Counted from the stretch's first letter, positions 21,666 to 32,612 are shown. The stretch: 64,000 nucleotides of DNA from Chaetoderma sp. LZ-2023a (GCA_034401795.1 CM067363.1:25480603-25544602), one strand, 5' to 3'. Translations and numbers: made by a program. The notes: a model not told the origin generated them from the letters alone.

Positions 21666-21764
21666 TACCAGCGATCGAAAAGAAGAAGAAGTTAGATGCC
21701 CTATAGAATACATGTATCAAATGAACCACCAATAGTCGCGTCAATGCTCCTTCCCATGGCACGA

Positions 21765-21910
21765 GAAGAATCAATTCTTAGCTATGCCCGCCCGTATCTA
21801 GTTAAAATATACTGTACTCAAATATACGTTATTCAATGCGCATTATGATTGTGACGTCAGTATGCCTGTAACTTAGTAATACTTGAGTAACAGATAGGAT
21901 TAATCCATTA
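21765..21910 (+). repeat. Family A fragment, internally deleted
   Basis: The box TTAGCTATGCCCGCCCGTAT is followed by a deleted interior, then GATTGTGACGTCAGTATGCC and ACTTGAGTAACAGATAGGAT. The last two words mark the subfamily seen at 30345 and 58335. Confidence 0.6.
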
Positions 21911-22090
21911 ACTTGCATCAAGTGAGCATCTGTGATCAGTGAACGCGCATTCGTGATTAATAATGTGATCTCATATGCCAAGTTGCAAGAAAGACAACAA
22001 TCCCGGATATATATCTTGTAGCCCATGTATGAAATGTATGTAGCCCATTACCTCAAATTTGTTCAAGAAAATTTCAATGTTCTCATAGAA

Positions 22091-22445
22091 AATGACCATT
22101 TGCAGACCAAGTGAAGACTAAGGGGAAATGATCCGCCGTGACGACAACGTGGCCAACTGGTAATCAAGCAGGGCTCAACTGCCAGGCAAGCATGTGGCTG
22201 ACAAGCAATCTCGTTCACTCCTCGTTGCCTCGCTCCAACCAGAAGTTTAAATGGGAACCAGTGTAACAATTTGGGGGCTTACCAATAATAGACTGAAATA
22301 GAAAACCAGCATGATATGGCACGAGTGGGACCTGGAACCAGGGACTCGATACACGCCAATCAAACCAATAAATTCAAGAGAAGACTATCTATCCAGTCAG
22401 TCATTCCAGTGGTAAATTATCAAAAATAGTCTTCTCTTGGTCAAC
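22091..22445 (+). repeat. Family B palindromic element split by a SINE
   Basis: The left arm (CCATTTGCAGACCAAGTGAAG) ends near 22120. The right arm starts near 22376 (AGAGAAGACTATCTATCCAG, then CAGTCATTCCAGTGGTAAAT) and ends TCTTCTCTTGGTC. The 250 bp between is the SINE copy at 22119-22370. Confidence 0.65.
22119..22370 (+). mobile_element. tRNA-derived SINE, copy 1
   Basis: The head contains GTGGCCAACTGG and GGGCTCAACTGCC, positioned like pol III A and B boxes but diverged. The body word TTCACTCCTCGTTGCCTCGC and the tail words ATAGACTGAAATAGAAAACC and GACTCGATACACGCCAATC are shared with the copy at 33984-34192. The tail ends CAAACCAATA. Confidence 0.65.
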
Positions 22446-22483
22446 GGGGAAGACGGACAAAAAGGCCTCTATCGTTGTCTAGA

Positions 22484-22590
22484 GAAATGTTCATTTGCAT
22501 GCCATGATGAGACAATTTTTTTCTAAAATTTACCACTGGTGTATTACTTGCTCGATAAGCAGTTGTCTTCTCTTGGTATGTGAATGCACA
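22484..22590 (+). repeat. Family B palindromic element, right arm shortened
   Basis: TTCATTTGCATGCCATGATG then AAATTTACCACTGGTGTATT on the left, with TTGTCTTCTCTTGGTATG on the right. The middle of the right arm is deleted. It lies immediately downstream of another B copy. Confidence 0.65.
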
Positions 22591-22635
22591 CTGACACACT
22601 AGCAAACAATTGGATTTCCTGGACCATTACAGGCT

Positions 22636-23038
22636 AATTCACCTTTCCAGAGTACCCACCCATCATATGACGTCATAATGAACTGCGCGATGTGTACAAT
22701 GACATCATAATGAAGGACGTCATGAATGACGTCGATAAGTACGTCACGAACGCATATTTGAAGACGGTCTACGCGTTGTTGTACACATTGTTTGCTTTTA
22801 CTATTTAATAAATATTCTGTTGAATATTTTGAAACTAATTTGACTGGGCGCTGTTGCTGCCATAGGCAGCAATAGCGCCCAATCAAATTAGTCACAAAAT
22901 ATTCAACAGCTTCCATGTATAGTTTTCAGGAAATTGATAGCTAGGGCATTTTGGGATCGATCAATCCCAGCACGGCGAGGTGTGGGTGGAGCTTATCTAG
23001 TGATGAGCGAGGCATAGCTAAAAATGGAAAGGGTCATT
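22636..23038 (-). repeat. Family A hairpin MITE, full length, intact hairpin
   Basis: Minus orientation. TTCACCTTTCCAGAGTACCC at one end and AAATGGAAAGGGTCATTGA at the other. Very close to the 17185 copy (same GTACTCTGGAAAGGTG end in reverse). The palindrome carries GGCGCTGTTGCTGCC and GGCAGCAATAGCGCCC. CRE-like TGACGTCA is present near 22671. Confidence 0.95.
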
Positions 23039-23039
23039 G

Positions 23040-23254
23040 ACGTCATAAAAATTACAGCATGGATGACTCGATTTAGTCCGTTTTTAACGCGTAGCATGCT
23101 GTTGAATATTTTGAAACTAATTTGAGTGGACGATGTATAGTGCTCAGGAAATTGAGAGTCAGGGCATTTGGGGATCGATCGATCCTAACACGAGCGAGGT
23201 GTGGGTGGAGCTTAGCTAGAGATGGGCGGGGCATTGCTAAAACTGGAATGGCCA
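23040..23254 (-). repeat. Family A hairpin MITE, truncated, directly adjoining the previous copy
   Basis: Begins ATGACTCGATTTAGTCCG, has only one hairpin arm (GCTGTTGAATATTTTGAAAC) and ends GGGCGGGGCATTGCTAAAAC. It follows the copy ending at 23038 with no spacer, so the two form a head-to-tail pair. Confidence 0.85.
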
Positions 23255-23284
23255 AAACGGTGTTTGCATCGTCCACACGAAAAA

Positions 23285-23480
23285 TCCGTTTGTAAGACAA
23301 CAGAAAGCTATTTTTTTAAATCCCACTGATAATTTTACAAAAGAAATAGTCTCCACTCGGTCGATGAATGGACATTCGGTAAGCAAAAAGAAATAATTGA
23401 ATAAGCCTGTCCAGTAAAGAGTTTATTGGCATAAGGAGCATTTCGAGCTCTTTGAGACGTTGTTGATAGCAAAGGGGTTA
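23285..23480 (+). repeat. Family B element with outer region
   Basis: Diverged arms (TAAGACAACAGAAAGC and AATAGTCTCCACTCGG) around CCCACTGATAATTTT. The downstream words GGAGCATTTCGAGCTCTTTG and GTTGTTGATAGCAAAGGGG have a counterpart after the B copy at 39960, so the element extends beyond the palindrome. Confidence 0.5.
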
Positions 23481-24105
23481 ATGACCAACTTGGTCATTGT
23501 GGAACATTAGTCAGTAAGCATTGGTGGCCGTTTAATACGAGTCGATTGCCATCTTGTGAAGCCACGATGTAGGGCAATTATAACAAGCCTTATTTGCCTC
23601 TCACCAAAGCAGTTGAACGAGCTGTCGATGGTTTGGCACTACCGTGATTCATCTGTTATTTGATTATAACCAGTTAATCTTCTTGCATGCTGAGACATAA
23701 TTGCGCTTTTGTCAGGAAATCCAATTAGCGTACAAATTAGTTGATTTTGTTCGGTTATAGTAAGCGTGGTGATAGAACCGCCTTTAGACATTTGCAGCAA
23801 CTGTTTAAGAGGTGGTTGGAGGACAACATGTATTTGGCTCTTGTGAGACTTAACGAGTTCCTTAATTTACTTAGTATTGTGTTGTTCTTTGACGATGAAA
23901 ACAAAACCAAAAAACCAGCAGAGGAAACAAAAGAAGTGTTCCACATAAACGGGCTCTGAATGCTATTAAACAATGTTCGAAAAAGATGTTCTATCGCGTG
24001 TTCTTCCTAATCAAGTTACTTTCCTAAATAGCTATCGATTGTGAACAAAACGCGACAGCTGGAAAGAATGTATACCTGCGCGTTGTCACACTGGTGTCAA
24101 TCCAA
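23481..24105. other. Intergenic, no supported gene
   Basis: A 72-codon ORF at 23741-23959 overlaps an equally long antisense ORF. Neither is recognised. Confidence 0.3.
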
Positions 24106-24407
24106 ATGACCCTTCCCGTTTTAAACACGCTCCGTGTTGGGATCGATCGATCGATCCATGGACTCCCTGACAATCAATTTCCAGAAAACTATACAGGTAA
24201 GCTGTTCGATATTTTGAAACTATTGCAACAACAGCGCCCAGTGAAATTAGTTTCAAAATATTCAACAGAATGTTTAATAAATAATAAATACATCCAATTC
24301 GTACACTTACACGTTTAAGATGGACGAAATCGAATCAATCACGCCAATTAGTTGATTATGACCTCATAATACGTCAGATGATGGATGTATAAACTGGAAA
24401 GGTAAAT
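24106..24407 (+). repeat. Family A hairpin MITE, deletions in box and hairpin
   Basis: ACCCTTCCCGTTTTAA at the left and AAACTGGAAAGGTAAATTC at the right. The GC box is missing, so the sequence jumps to CTCCGTGTTGGGATCGATCG. The left arm is cut short, with TTTTGAAACTATTGCAACAA joining arm to loop. Confidence 0.85.
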
Positions 24408-24810
24408 TCATAGGCATTGTAAAACATTCATTTTAGAAATTGAACAGAAAAGAAAAGAAAGCATCCAACGCCGCGACCTCATCATCGTAGATAATAAATA
24501 TCTAACCATTTGAACCAGAAATACCAAAACCGCCAGCAAATGTTACATGTAATCAGAGACCGATCTATCCATCCGCCAATTAGTCAAATGCTAGTAAAAT
24601 TGAGATCTGGATAACAATAGACAGAATTGGCTAAATATTTGGCTAATGATTAAAACCATATTTTTATGCATAGTTTCGAGAATCATTACAATTAATCGTG
24701 AAGAAAATCTTAAGATAAATGTTTATGTAACTATTACTTATATTTTGTTTTAATTGTGACTAAATACACCCTGACTTCCTAATATCGCTGATCAAAAGCA
24801 CACATATAGA

Positions 24811-24910
24811 TTAGCTGTGGAATATTTTGAGACTAATTTGCCTGGAAGCTGTTGCTGCCTTAGGCAGCAACAGCTTCCAGGCAAATTAGTTTCAAGCTAT
24901 TCAAAATAAT
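24811..24910. repeat. Solo family A-type central hairpin
   Basis: Nearly perfect palindrome of about 95 bp: TGTGGAATATTTTGAGACTA on one arm, with GGAAGCTGTTGCTGCC and GGCAGCAACAGCTTCC at the loop. None of the outer family A blocks flank it. The loop sequence differs consistently from the GGGCGCTG of family A. Confidence 0.85.
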
Positions 24911-25082
24911 CTTGTATTAATGGTATGTGGTGTTCAGTTGAAATAGTTATCTGGTGGTGATGGATTGTAGAAATCTCAAAACATTGGCTAAACTGGTTCG
25001 GATTTGGCTGAGAAAAGGTGTAGTTGACTAATGTATTGGCTAATAATTTGTAAAAGCCAGGCCTGCCCCTGCATTTTCATAA
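24911..25082. other. Intergenic, nothing recognised
   Basis: Short AT-rich stretch between two solo hairpins. Confidence 0.3.
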
Positions 25083-25190
25083 ATCTTCTGTTGAATATCT
25101 TTAACCTAATTTGACTTGCAGTTCTTGCTGCCTGGACAATTCTCTGTCAAATAAATAACTTTCATAATATTCAATAGCTTACCTGTATAT
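25083..25190. repeat. Solo family A-type central hairpin, decayed
   Basis: CTGTTGAATATCTTTAACC and TTCATAATATTCAATAGCTT are recognisable arms, with TTCTTGCTGCC in the loop. It is followed by TTACCTGTATA, which matches the segment next to the hairpin in family A. Confidence 0.6.
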
Positions 25191-26424
25191 ATACCTTGAA
25201 TATGAAATTCTTGGAATCCATGGTTCAAAGGTACCGCTCCAACGGAGGCTAGTTTAGGGTGTGCGACTCGTGGGGAGGGGGTGGGTCTTTAAAAAAGAAC
25301 CGTCGTGTGGAACTAAAATGTTGTATACATTAGGTTTCATGGCGTGTATTTTTCTAATCTGGGAAATGAGATGAATAGCCTTGGCATGTTCCTTTCTGAA
25401 ATGAACATGCGATCATAATGGTTTTCCTGCAACTCAATACGGTCGGAAACACGTTCCCCGTACACTCGAAGGATAATCAGATCTTGTAGAAAAATAACAG
25501 GTCCACTCAATCTAAACATCTAGCCGCGGCTTCGTGTCGAGAAATAAATAGCCTCTAGCGTAATGACTGGCCGTTTTGCCACGTCATCATAACGACTAGA
25601 CTGTTACATAGACTCAACTTCTGAGCCCAGACAGGTCGGATCCGTCTATCTCCGTAGTGCACTGCAAACGCGCCACGGTGGATGGCATAGCTTGATACAG
25701 ACATTAAAATCAACTTGGCCCGTCAAGTGGTTCACCTAATATCAGCATCTACGTATCGTCAGCAAATTCTCAACCTCACTTTGTGTGCGACCAATTTGAA
25801 AGTTACAACAATTTATTATGATTTAAGAGGGGGTATTTCTACGGTTAACTATTCTCCATACAGGCGACTATAGGGTGTATGTCATCTCATTTTATGTGAA
25901 GTAATATTATCGGGTATGTATAACGTATTGCCTGGTATGTATCGTGTCCTTTCAACATTCTGTTATTTTTTCGCCAAATTTTGTCGAAAATTACTACGCT
26001 AATGGACTGGTCAATACGCGCGAGACTCTGTTCTCGCTCTCGTATCGAAGGCGATCTGGCGAGACACAAATGAGGTCCATTGTTACACTGTTTATATTCG
26101 TGTCTTTGTTCTCAACTGGGTTGCGTTGTATAACTTCATCTAAGCTTTAATAGTTTCACTTCAGTGCTAATAATTTTGCCCAAGTATAATTAGAGTTTGT
26201 GTTTTTGGCACAAATTGAATTTTTTAAAGTGAAAATCATAACATTGACACTAAAACTGCACAACACACTTCGATTACTATTAATGGAATGCGTCAAATAT
26301 TTACTAATAGGAAGAGTCCTGTTTCCATTCTGAATATATTCTGAACTTGGTCTTGTATTATAGCTTCTCACTTCGTCCATTTTAACCATTTAATGATTAG
26401 TGAATAAAATAAAAATATCTACTT
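25191..26424. other. Intergenic, no supported gene
   Basis: About 1.2 kb without a recognisable gene or repeat. Short ORFs of 60-68 codons only. Confidence 0.35.
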
Positions 26425-26515
26425 ATTAAATGCCCTTTTGAAGGCTAAAATTTACGACTGGAATGACTGGCTAAGTTACCGACCGTGCCGAATATCACTA
26501 CAGATTTCAGTTTTG
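26425..26515 (+). repeat. Family B fragment
   Basis: AAATTTACGACTGGAATGAC and TGGCTAAGTTACCG mark the left arm and loop. The right arm is lost. The following CACTACAGATTTCAG resembles the outer flank of other B copies. Confidence 0.55.
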
Positions 26516-27171
26516 TCGGGCTTTATCCTGAAATGGCTGAATCGTGAACCCATTGTGTGGGTAGCGCGAGCGACAGCCAGGAATCTTTATGTAAGAAGAG
26601 ATGGTAAGATTTCCTGTTTCACCGAGCTATACCTTTTTGGCTGCACACGGGACGGATGGTAGCTCCGGAAAGCTTACTATATCTCCTTCCAAGAAATAGG
26701 AAGTTGGCGTTTCAACCGGATGCATTGCGCGTTAGTCAGCTGTCAGGTTTTGAATCACTTCGAATTTTTCTGGTGCTTTCAAAATCACGTCACATCCTGC
26801 AGTTCCTCGAGACAAGAACGCGATATCATTTATTCCTAGTTCCACCTAATGAATCCAACAACCAAATTAGCGGTTAGTGATTGACAAAAATACGAAAGAG
26901 AAATACTATCTTCCTTGAGACAAGGCACATAATAAGACATCTGTACCACTATGACCTTGTAATCAACACGGACCACCTCTAATATCGAGAAAATAATGCT
27001 ATATCTCAGAGCTATAACGTACAATAGACGTATCCGATCTGTCACTTGAGTAACTGACACCATAATCAAATAGTGTTAGCTGATGTCACGATCAAAATGA
27101 AGCAACTGTGTTACGAAAATCGAAAATACGCCATGAAAAAGTACGAATTGCATCCACTTGGTTAATTTCAA
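26516..27171. other. Intergenic, no supported gene
   Basis: ORFs of 73-77 codons on both strands, unrecognised. TCTGTCACTTGAGTAACTGA at about 27038 is a small remnant of the family A subfamily seen at 30345. Confidence 0.3.
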
Positions 27172-27268
27172 TTATGTTGACTATTTTGAAACAAATTTGA
27201 CTGAGAGATGTTGCTTCAATGGACAGCAATAACGCTATGTCAAATGTGTTTCAACATATTTAACATCG
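27172..27268. repeat. Solo family A-type central hairpin, decayed
   Basis: TGTTGACTATTTTGAAACAA and ATGTGTTTCAACATATTTAA are the arms. It lies just upstream of a complete family A copy that has its own hairpin. Confidence 0.6.
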
Positions 27269-27279
27269 CCCATGCACAA

Positions 27280-27668
27280 TGGAACTTTCCAGTTTTAGCT
27301 ATGCCCAGCCCATCTCTAGATAAGCTCCACCCACGCTTCGCTCGTGTTGGGATCCATCGATCCATAAACTTCCTGACTATCAATTTCCATAAATCTGTAC
27401 AGGACGACTGTTAAATATTTAGAAACTAATTTGACTGGGTATTGTTGCTGGTTATGGCAGCAACAGCGCCTGTGAAATTAGTTTCAAAATATTCAACGAA
27501 ATGTTTGTTAAATGGTGAAGGCATTCCATTCGTACAACGTGTCGGGCTAGTAAGCGTTAAAGACGAACGACATCGAGTCAGTCATGCTGTAATTAATTAC
27601 GACGTCATCCTAAACGCCACTTCGTTGATGATGACGTCATATGACGGATAGTTAAACTGGAAAAACCG
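27280..27668 (+). repeat. Family A hairpin MITE, full length
   Basis: TGGAACTTTCCAGTTTTAGC at the left and AAACTGGAAAAACCGATTG at the right. The hairpin is complete except that the right arm has lost part of GCGCCCAGTC. Exact TGACGTCA near 27631. Confidence 0.9.
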
Positions 27669-27721
27669 ATTGCACAGAAGTTGGGGGTCCGGGAATTCAG
27701 GCGACACAGCGATTACTATGA

Positions 27722-27765
27722 GCTTAGATAAATATGGGCGGGGCATAGCTAGAGCCGAATCGCGT
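27722..27765 (-). repeat. Family A end fragment
   Basis: Only the GC box end is left (ATATGGGCGGGGCATAGC). Confidence 0.55.
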
Positions 27766-27884
27766 TATGGCCCACATTCACAAAACTAACAGTCGTGTAA
27801 TAAGTAGGCATATTAAATTGGAAGCTTGTTTCTGTCTAGTTTTTCCAAATTACACGATGAAGGAACAAAACGCCCATAGCATGT

Positions 27885-27990
27885 TATGTTAATTTAGAAA
27901 TTCTTTACACGAGAAGCTGCCGCTGCCTCGTGCAGCAACAGCTTCCAGTCATGTTAATTTCAAAATTATTCAATATTTTGACGCTGGGTT
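27885..27990. repeat. Solo central hairpin of the AGCTTCC loop type
   Basis: GAGAAGCTGCCGCTGCC and GCAGCAACAGCTTCCAGTC around the loop. The arms TTAATTTAGAAATTC and AATTTCAAAATTATTC are diverged. It shares the loop type with the copy at 24811. Confidence 0.65.
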
Positions 27991-28208
27991 ATATTACCAC
28001 TATTACCAATGCGCGTACCTATCCCAAATCGCGGCAGTCCGTCCGCCAACCCATTCTTTCAAGATTGGGCTTCAATATATATCGATATATCTGAGCTGCT
28101 TGAATTATATATCACGGTATTGTCAGGATCGTGCCATAGCAAGGGTGGATGCCTACTCTACTATGCTTCCTATACGAGATCATTGATTCCTTGACACCAT
28201 AATGGCAA

Positions 28209-28262
28209 TGCAGGGGTCCATTCCTAGCTATCTACCGCCCATCTCTAGCTAAGCTCCGCCCA
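28209..28262 (+). repeat. Family A 5' end truncated into a microsatellite
   Basis: GGTCCATTCCTAGCTATC and CGCCCATCTCTAGCTAAGC are the left end of a family A copy. The element stops where the AGT repeat region begins. Confidence 0.7.
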
Positions 28263-28277
28263 GTGACAAAAACACCT

Positions 28278-28500
<223 letters not shown>

Positions 28501-28871
28501 GACAATTTCAACTGGGGCATAATGGGGCACTGTCCCGTCTTTCCCCAAAAGGGGGTGTCCTGTTTTGGTTCAATAATGTTTACTTAATTTTTCACATTTC
28601 TCGCAATTTTATAATGCATATAAATAGTTTATTTTGTAAGATTTTATACATCAATGAACCATATATTTAACCCCCATCTTATTTTAGCAGTTACTTTTGA
28701 GACAACTCTGTAAAAATACACTGCTTAACATAGATCCTTATATCGACATGCGAAAATTAAAAAAGCGATATGTACGAATACACATACCATAGGCGAGAAT
28801 GAAACCGCTATCGTTTTTAAATAAAGGGGGATAATGCATTCCTAAAATGACTTCGTACATCACGTTATGTA
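28501..28871. other. Intergenic, nothing recognised
   Basis: AT-rich spacer between the AGT repeat and the Tc1 element. Confidence 0.35.
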
Positions 28872-30265
28872 TACTGAACCAAAAAGTTTAGCAACACTGA
28901 GAATATTACAGTATAAATGTTATTTAACAACAACAATAAATTGATTCAAATATATTATTTAATTGATAGGTCATTTTCCAATTTGAACAACAGTCTCTAG
29001 TTACTGTAATGCTAGCATCGCGCCTTTAACACGGCATCATTCAACGGAAGGGTACAATTTAAATAATGACGCTGAGCTGTCAATACCGGTTGTGACCTCC
29101 GCGCTCATTAACCACCGCCGTACATCGCTTTCTCATGCTTCGAATTAAGCGCCTGATGTCACGAAGAGGAATCGCATCCCATTCCTGGAGCAGTGCAGCG
29201 TTGTTAGCCTCAAGGAAATTACTGGTGACCCTAGTTGAATGAGGACGGGTGTTGTCTTGCTGGAACATAAAGTCTGCATGATGCTGCATAAAAGGGATGA
29301 CAACAGGGGCGACAACTTCTTCACAGTAGCGTTGAGCCGCTAAATTTCCGCGAATCACAATAAGATCTGTTTTGCCATTTTCATGGATTCCAGCCCACAC
29401 CATGACACTGCCGCCACCGAATCTGTCGTGCTGAATGATGTTGGCTGCATCATACCGTTCTCCTAAACGTCGCCAAATCCGTTACCTACCATCCGCGACA
29501 AAACCTCGACTCATCACTGAACAAAACGTTGCTCCATTGTTGAGCACGCCATCGCTGATGAGTTCTTGCCCATGCAAACCGATTATCGATGTGACGCTCT
29601 GAAAGCGGAACAGCAACAAGTGGACGACGGACATGCAGTCCAGCATCATCGAGTCTGTTTCGCACAGTTTGTGCATGCACTGTAGTGCCGGTAGCGGTGT
29701 GCAAATTACGGGACAGCCGCGGCGCAGTCTCAAACCTGTGACGTCGTGATGACGTCACTAAGTAGCGGTCTTCTCGTGGTGTTGTTGCTCTCGGTCTGCA
29801 GGATCGTGGTCGGTCATTAACATGTCCAGTTTCCTGCTCATGTTGGCGGAGACGGGAAATGGTCGAGGCGTGAACATTAAAATGTCGAGCAACAGCGCGA
29901 ACGGTCTGCCCAGCAGCGAGTCTTCCCATTGCTTCATGGCGCTGATTTTCGGATAGCCCTGAGCGGCGGCCCATGTTTGGTAGGGTAAACCTTTAAGCGT
30001 TTTCAGCTACGTTCGTTATCTGCTTTTGCAATATGGTGAATTTTTGCCTTCGCTATCCGCCAATGGGGGCCAGTGCATGAAAAATGCATTTTCACATGCA
30101 GTACGCGTGCGGCCGAGAAATGCAAGAAATGATTTGCATTTCTTCATGATCAGCGATACATTACATTGACGAAACATGCCTGCAAATTTGCTTATAAATG
30201 GACGCATAGTTTTAATACAACAAACTAAACTTCACTGTTGCTAAACCTTTTCGGCTCAGTCTATA
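28872..30265 (-). mobile_element. Tc1-type DNA transposon, defective
   Basis: Inverted ends are visible. The left reads TATACTGAACCAAAAAG then TTTAGCAACACTG. The right, in reverse complement, reads CTGAGCCGAAAAGG then TTTAGCAACAGTG. Both sides have TA next to the ends, the usual Tc1/mariner target. The enclosed minus-strand transposase is broken. Total length of about 1.4 kb is a little short for the family, in keeping with the internal deletion. Confidence 0.85.
29080..29974 (-). pseudogene. Tc1-type transposase, frameshifted and internally deleted
   Basis: The N-terminal part (29974-29486) has the paired helix-turn-helix DNA-binding region: MGRRSGLSENQRHEAMGRL, TVRAVARHFNVHASTISRLR, then TVRNRLDDAGLHVRRP. 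It reaches the first catalytic Asp in VLFSDESRF. Just after this the frame slips and a stop follows. Reading resumes through RYDAANIIQHDRFGGGSVM into MVWAGI and the second catalytic Asp in QQDNTRPH. The sequence then jumps from LEANNAAL to LQEWDAIPLRDIRRLI, skipping the SPDLNPIEH-type block that carries the third catalytic residue; the position 34 residues after the second Asp is Arg. The C-terminus (RCTAVVNERGGHNRY) is otherwise normal. It cannot be an active transposase. Confidence 0.9.
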
Positions 30266-30344
30266 TGTTATGTGAGAGAGCGGTCTGTCCTGTTCAGCCC
30301 CACTCGCCTATAATCTATGAATCCTAAATTCACAGAACACCTTT

Positions 30345-30630
30345 TTCAAGGTAACTGGACATGTAACTTGTTGAATATTTTGAAACTAATTTGACTGGGT
30401 GCAGTTGCTGCCATAAGTAGCAACAGCGCCCACTCAAATTAGTTTCAAAATGTGCAATATTATGTTTATTAAATAGTAAATCCATCAGACATATGCCCCT
30501 CGTACACTTGACGGAATATTCCAGCTTCATGACGGAGTATTATCTGTTAATTACGATTGTGACGTAATCATACACGTGACCAACTTGGTTATGACGTCAT
30601 ACACTTGAGTGACAGGTCGGATTCATTCAT
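30345..30630 (+). repeat. Family A MITE, variant subfamily
   Basis: The hairpin is intact (TTGTTGAATATTTTGAAACT, loop CAGTTGCTGCC, right arm AGCAACAGCGCCCACTC). The distal half differs from the main type: TTGACGGAATATTCCAG and ACTTGAGTGACAGGTCGG replace the usual ending. The same ending occurs at 58335. It has no clear TGGACC terminal repeat. Confidence 0.8.
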
Positions 30631-31049
30631 TATACATATCGAAAACCACCATCGCAACACCTAATCATAAACTACCAACCAGTTGCTGAGTGACGCAGCG
30701 TGAGCACGAGAAAGGCTCGCGAGGCGACAACAGAAGCAAGAGAGCGTTATGGGATCGATCAATATTTCCGGATAGAAGCAAAACTTGTTCAGTAGAATTA
30801 CCAATCAGTCACTTCTGCCATCTGGTAAAAGCGGGACCGAAGATGAGTAGGGATCCCGGTGTATTGAAGATAATTAAATTTATATTATCGAAGTTGTTAT
30901 GGGTAGCATCGCTTGATCGGTGATTAATCGAGTGCGCGTTAGAATTATCAAGGTGCGCTAAGTAATAATCGAGTACGTGTTAGAATTTTGAAGGTGCGCT
31001 AAGTAAGTAGTCGTTTACCGCTTATGAGGGCTCTCGTTCAACCCTTTCA
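30631..31049. other. Intergenic, nothing recognised
   Basis: Contains two near-identical short words, ATCGAGTGCGCGTTAGAATT and ATCGAGTACGTGTTAGAATT, about 45 bp apart (30926 and 30968), each followed by AAGGTGCGCTAAGTAA. This is a small tandem duplication. No gene. Confidence 0.45.
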
Positions 31050-31172
31050 ATATGAAGATATTGTTTTGAAAAATTACCACTGAAATAACTGGCTCGGTAA
31101 ACGAGCCAGTCATTCCAGCGGTAAATTCTAAAAAAATTGTCTTCTATTGGCCTGCAAATTGGCATTTAATAT
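31050..31172 (+). repeat. Family B palindromic element
   Basis: Good palindrome: ATTACCACTGAAATAACTGG and CCAGTCATTCCAGCGGTAAA with a CTCGGTAAACGAG centre. The right outer arm TTGTCTTCTATTGGCCTGC is intact, and the left outer arm has drifted. Confidence 0.85.
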
Positions 31173-31435
31173 GCACACATTTATATATTTAAAACAGATT
31201 TAGCCATTCAATGGTTAAAATAACGCCCCTGCAAGCTGTTATTGTCTGCGCAGCGGCATCATTAAGCGACGCTGTTTTAAAAACAATGAGCGCTAATTTT
31301 CAGTATTATAAATCGTGTTAATAATTAATTCGCGCGACGTAAGGTAAGGACTATATTCATAAACAATGTTAAAATGTGTTTTTTTCATAATTTGAACATA
31401 TTGAGTAACTGTTATATTATCATCTTAGTTATTAA

Positions 31436-31781
31436 AGGTGCATATTCACACCAGAATGTTTGAAAATAAAATTGTTAAAATTGTATACTTTTATGGGCTT
31501 AAATTGTGTGCATATGTGTAATAAAACGAAATCAATCTTAACATATGATGGTTTCATTACTTATAAATTAATATAATGTTTTAAGTTGCAAAATTGAAAT
31601 AGAGGCACGAACCTCTATTTCAATTTCGCAACTTAGAAAATTATATTAATTTATACGTAACGATATCATCATATGTTAAGATTTATTTCGTGTCATTACA
31701 TATAGGCTCATAGTTTAAGCTTATAAAAGTATAGAATACAAACAATTTTATTTTCAGTGATTTTGCTGTGAATATGCACCT
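31436..31781. repeat. Fold-back MITE in a TTAA target
   Basis: The whole 346 bp is one long imperfect palindrome. The ends are AGGTGCATATTCACA and TGTGAATATGCACCT, and the centre is GAGGCACGAACCTC near 31603-31616. TTAA flanks it on both sides (31432-31435 and 31782-31785), the duplication produced by piggyBac and Kolobok transposases. No coding capacity. Confidence 0.85.
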
Positions 31782-31892
31782 TTAAGTGTGTGACTATCAT
31801 AATGTGTATGGGTGGGCAAGGTTTCTTATACGCTAGTAAAGGTAGGGTCCAGATATCTATATTTGTACGTGTTGTTTCTACGTTGATTTCAA

Positions 31893-32257
31893 CGGACCTT
31901 TCCATTTTATCCATCCATCATATGACGGCATTGTCAACTACGTAATTTACTCAACTGGCGCACGCATGACTCGGTTTAGTCTGTCTTAAACGCTTAATAG
32001 TCCGTCGGGTTGTAGGCCTACGAATTGAATGGCTTTACCATTTAATAAACATTCTGTTGAGTATTTGGAAACTAATTTGACTGTGTGCTGTCCCTATCAA
32101 ATTAGTTTGAGAATATGTAACAGCTTACCCGCATAGTTTTCTGGAAATTGATAGTCAGGGAGTTCAGGGATCGATCGATCGATCCCAACACGTGCGAGGT
32201 GTGGATTGAGCATAGCTAGAGATGGGCGGGGCATAGCTATAACTGTAACGGTCCATT
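31893..32257 (-). repeat. Family A hairpin MITE, full length, short loop
   Basis: CGGACCTTTCCATTTTATCC and AACTGTAACGGTCCATTCC are the ends. The hairpin loop has collapsed to TGTGCTGTCCCTATC. The GATCGATCGATCGATCC block is expanded. Confidence 0.9.
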
Positions 32258-32612
32258 CCATTATACTTACGTCGTTGTTCACCTGGTTCAGTCCGGGAGC
32301 TAGTTCCGGGAAAGGGCTCTAAAATTCAGTTTGCTCGAATGGAAAGGTGGCAAAGGTCTGATGGAGCCAAGTTATAGTACACACCTTTAGGGATAATACT
32401 AGGGGTAGGCAAGATGTTGGAGTGCGCGTAATATAGCCGGCGCCACGCTTCCGCACCACCCTATAATGTACATTATTAACAGCCATGTTTTATTTTCTCT
32501 GAGCTTATAATTCATAAAGCAAGCAATTTATTTTATTCTGTGGACATGATAGACCAATCTTTTGCAGATATCGCAAGCTCTATGTGGCTAATTGATTGTG
32601 GTTGTCACATTA

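Larger units (their letters stand above)
20010..21695 (+). mobile_element. 5'-truncated non-LTR retrotransposon with RNase H domain
   Basis: Starts abruptly inside the RT palm (LFINDIVAELPNGIQAALYA at about 20016) and runs through the RT thumb and RNase H to a GAAGAAGAAG repeat near 21680-21692 that could be the 3' tail. An RNase H domain downstream of RT is found in I-type, LOA-like and some Jockey-group LINEs; the exact clade cannot be decided without alignment. The copy is dead, because it is truncated, frameshifted twice, has a nonsense codon and carries an altered catalytic box. Confidence 0.8.
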
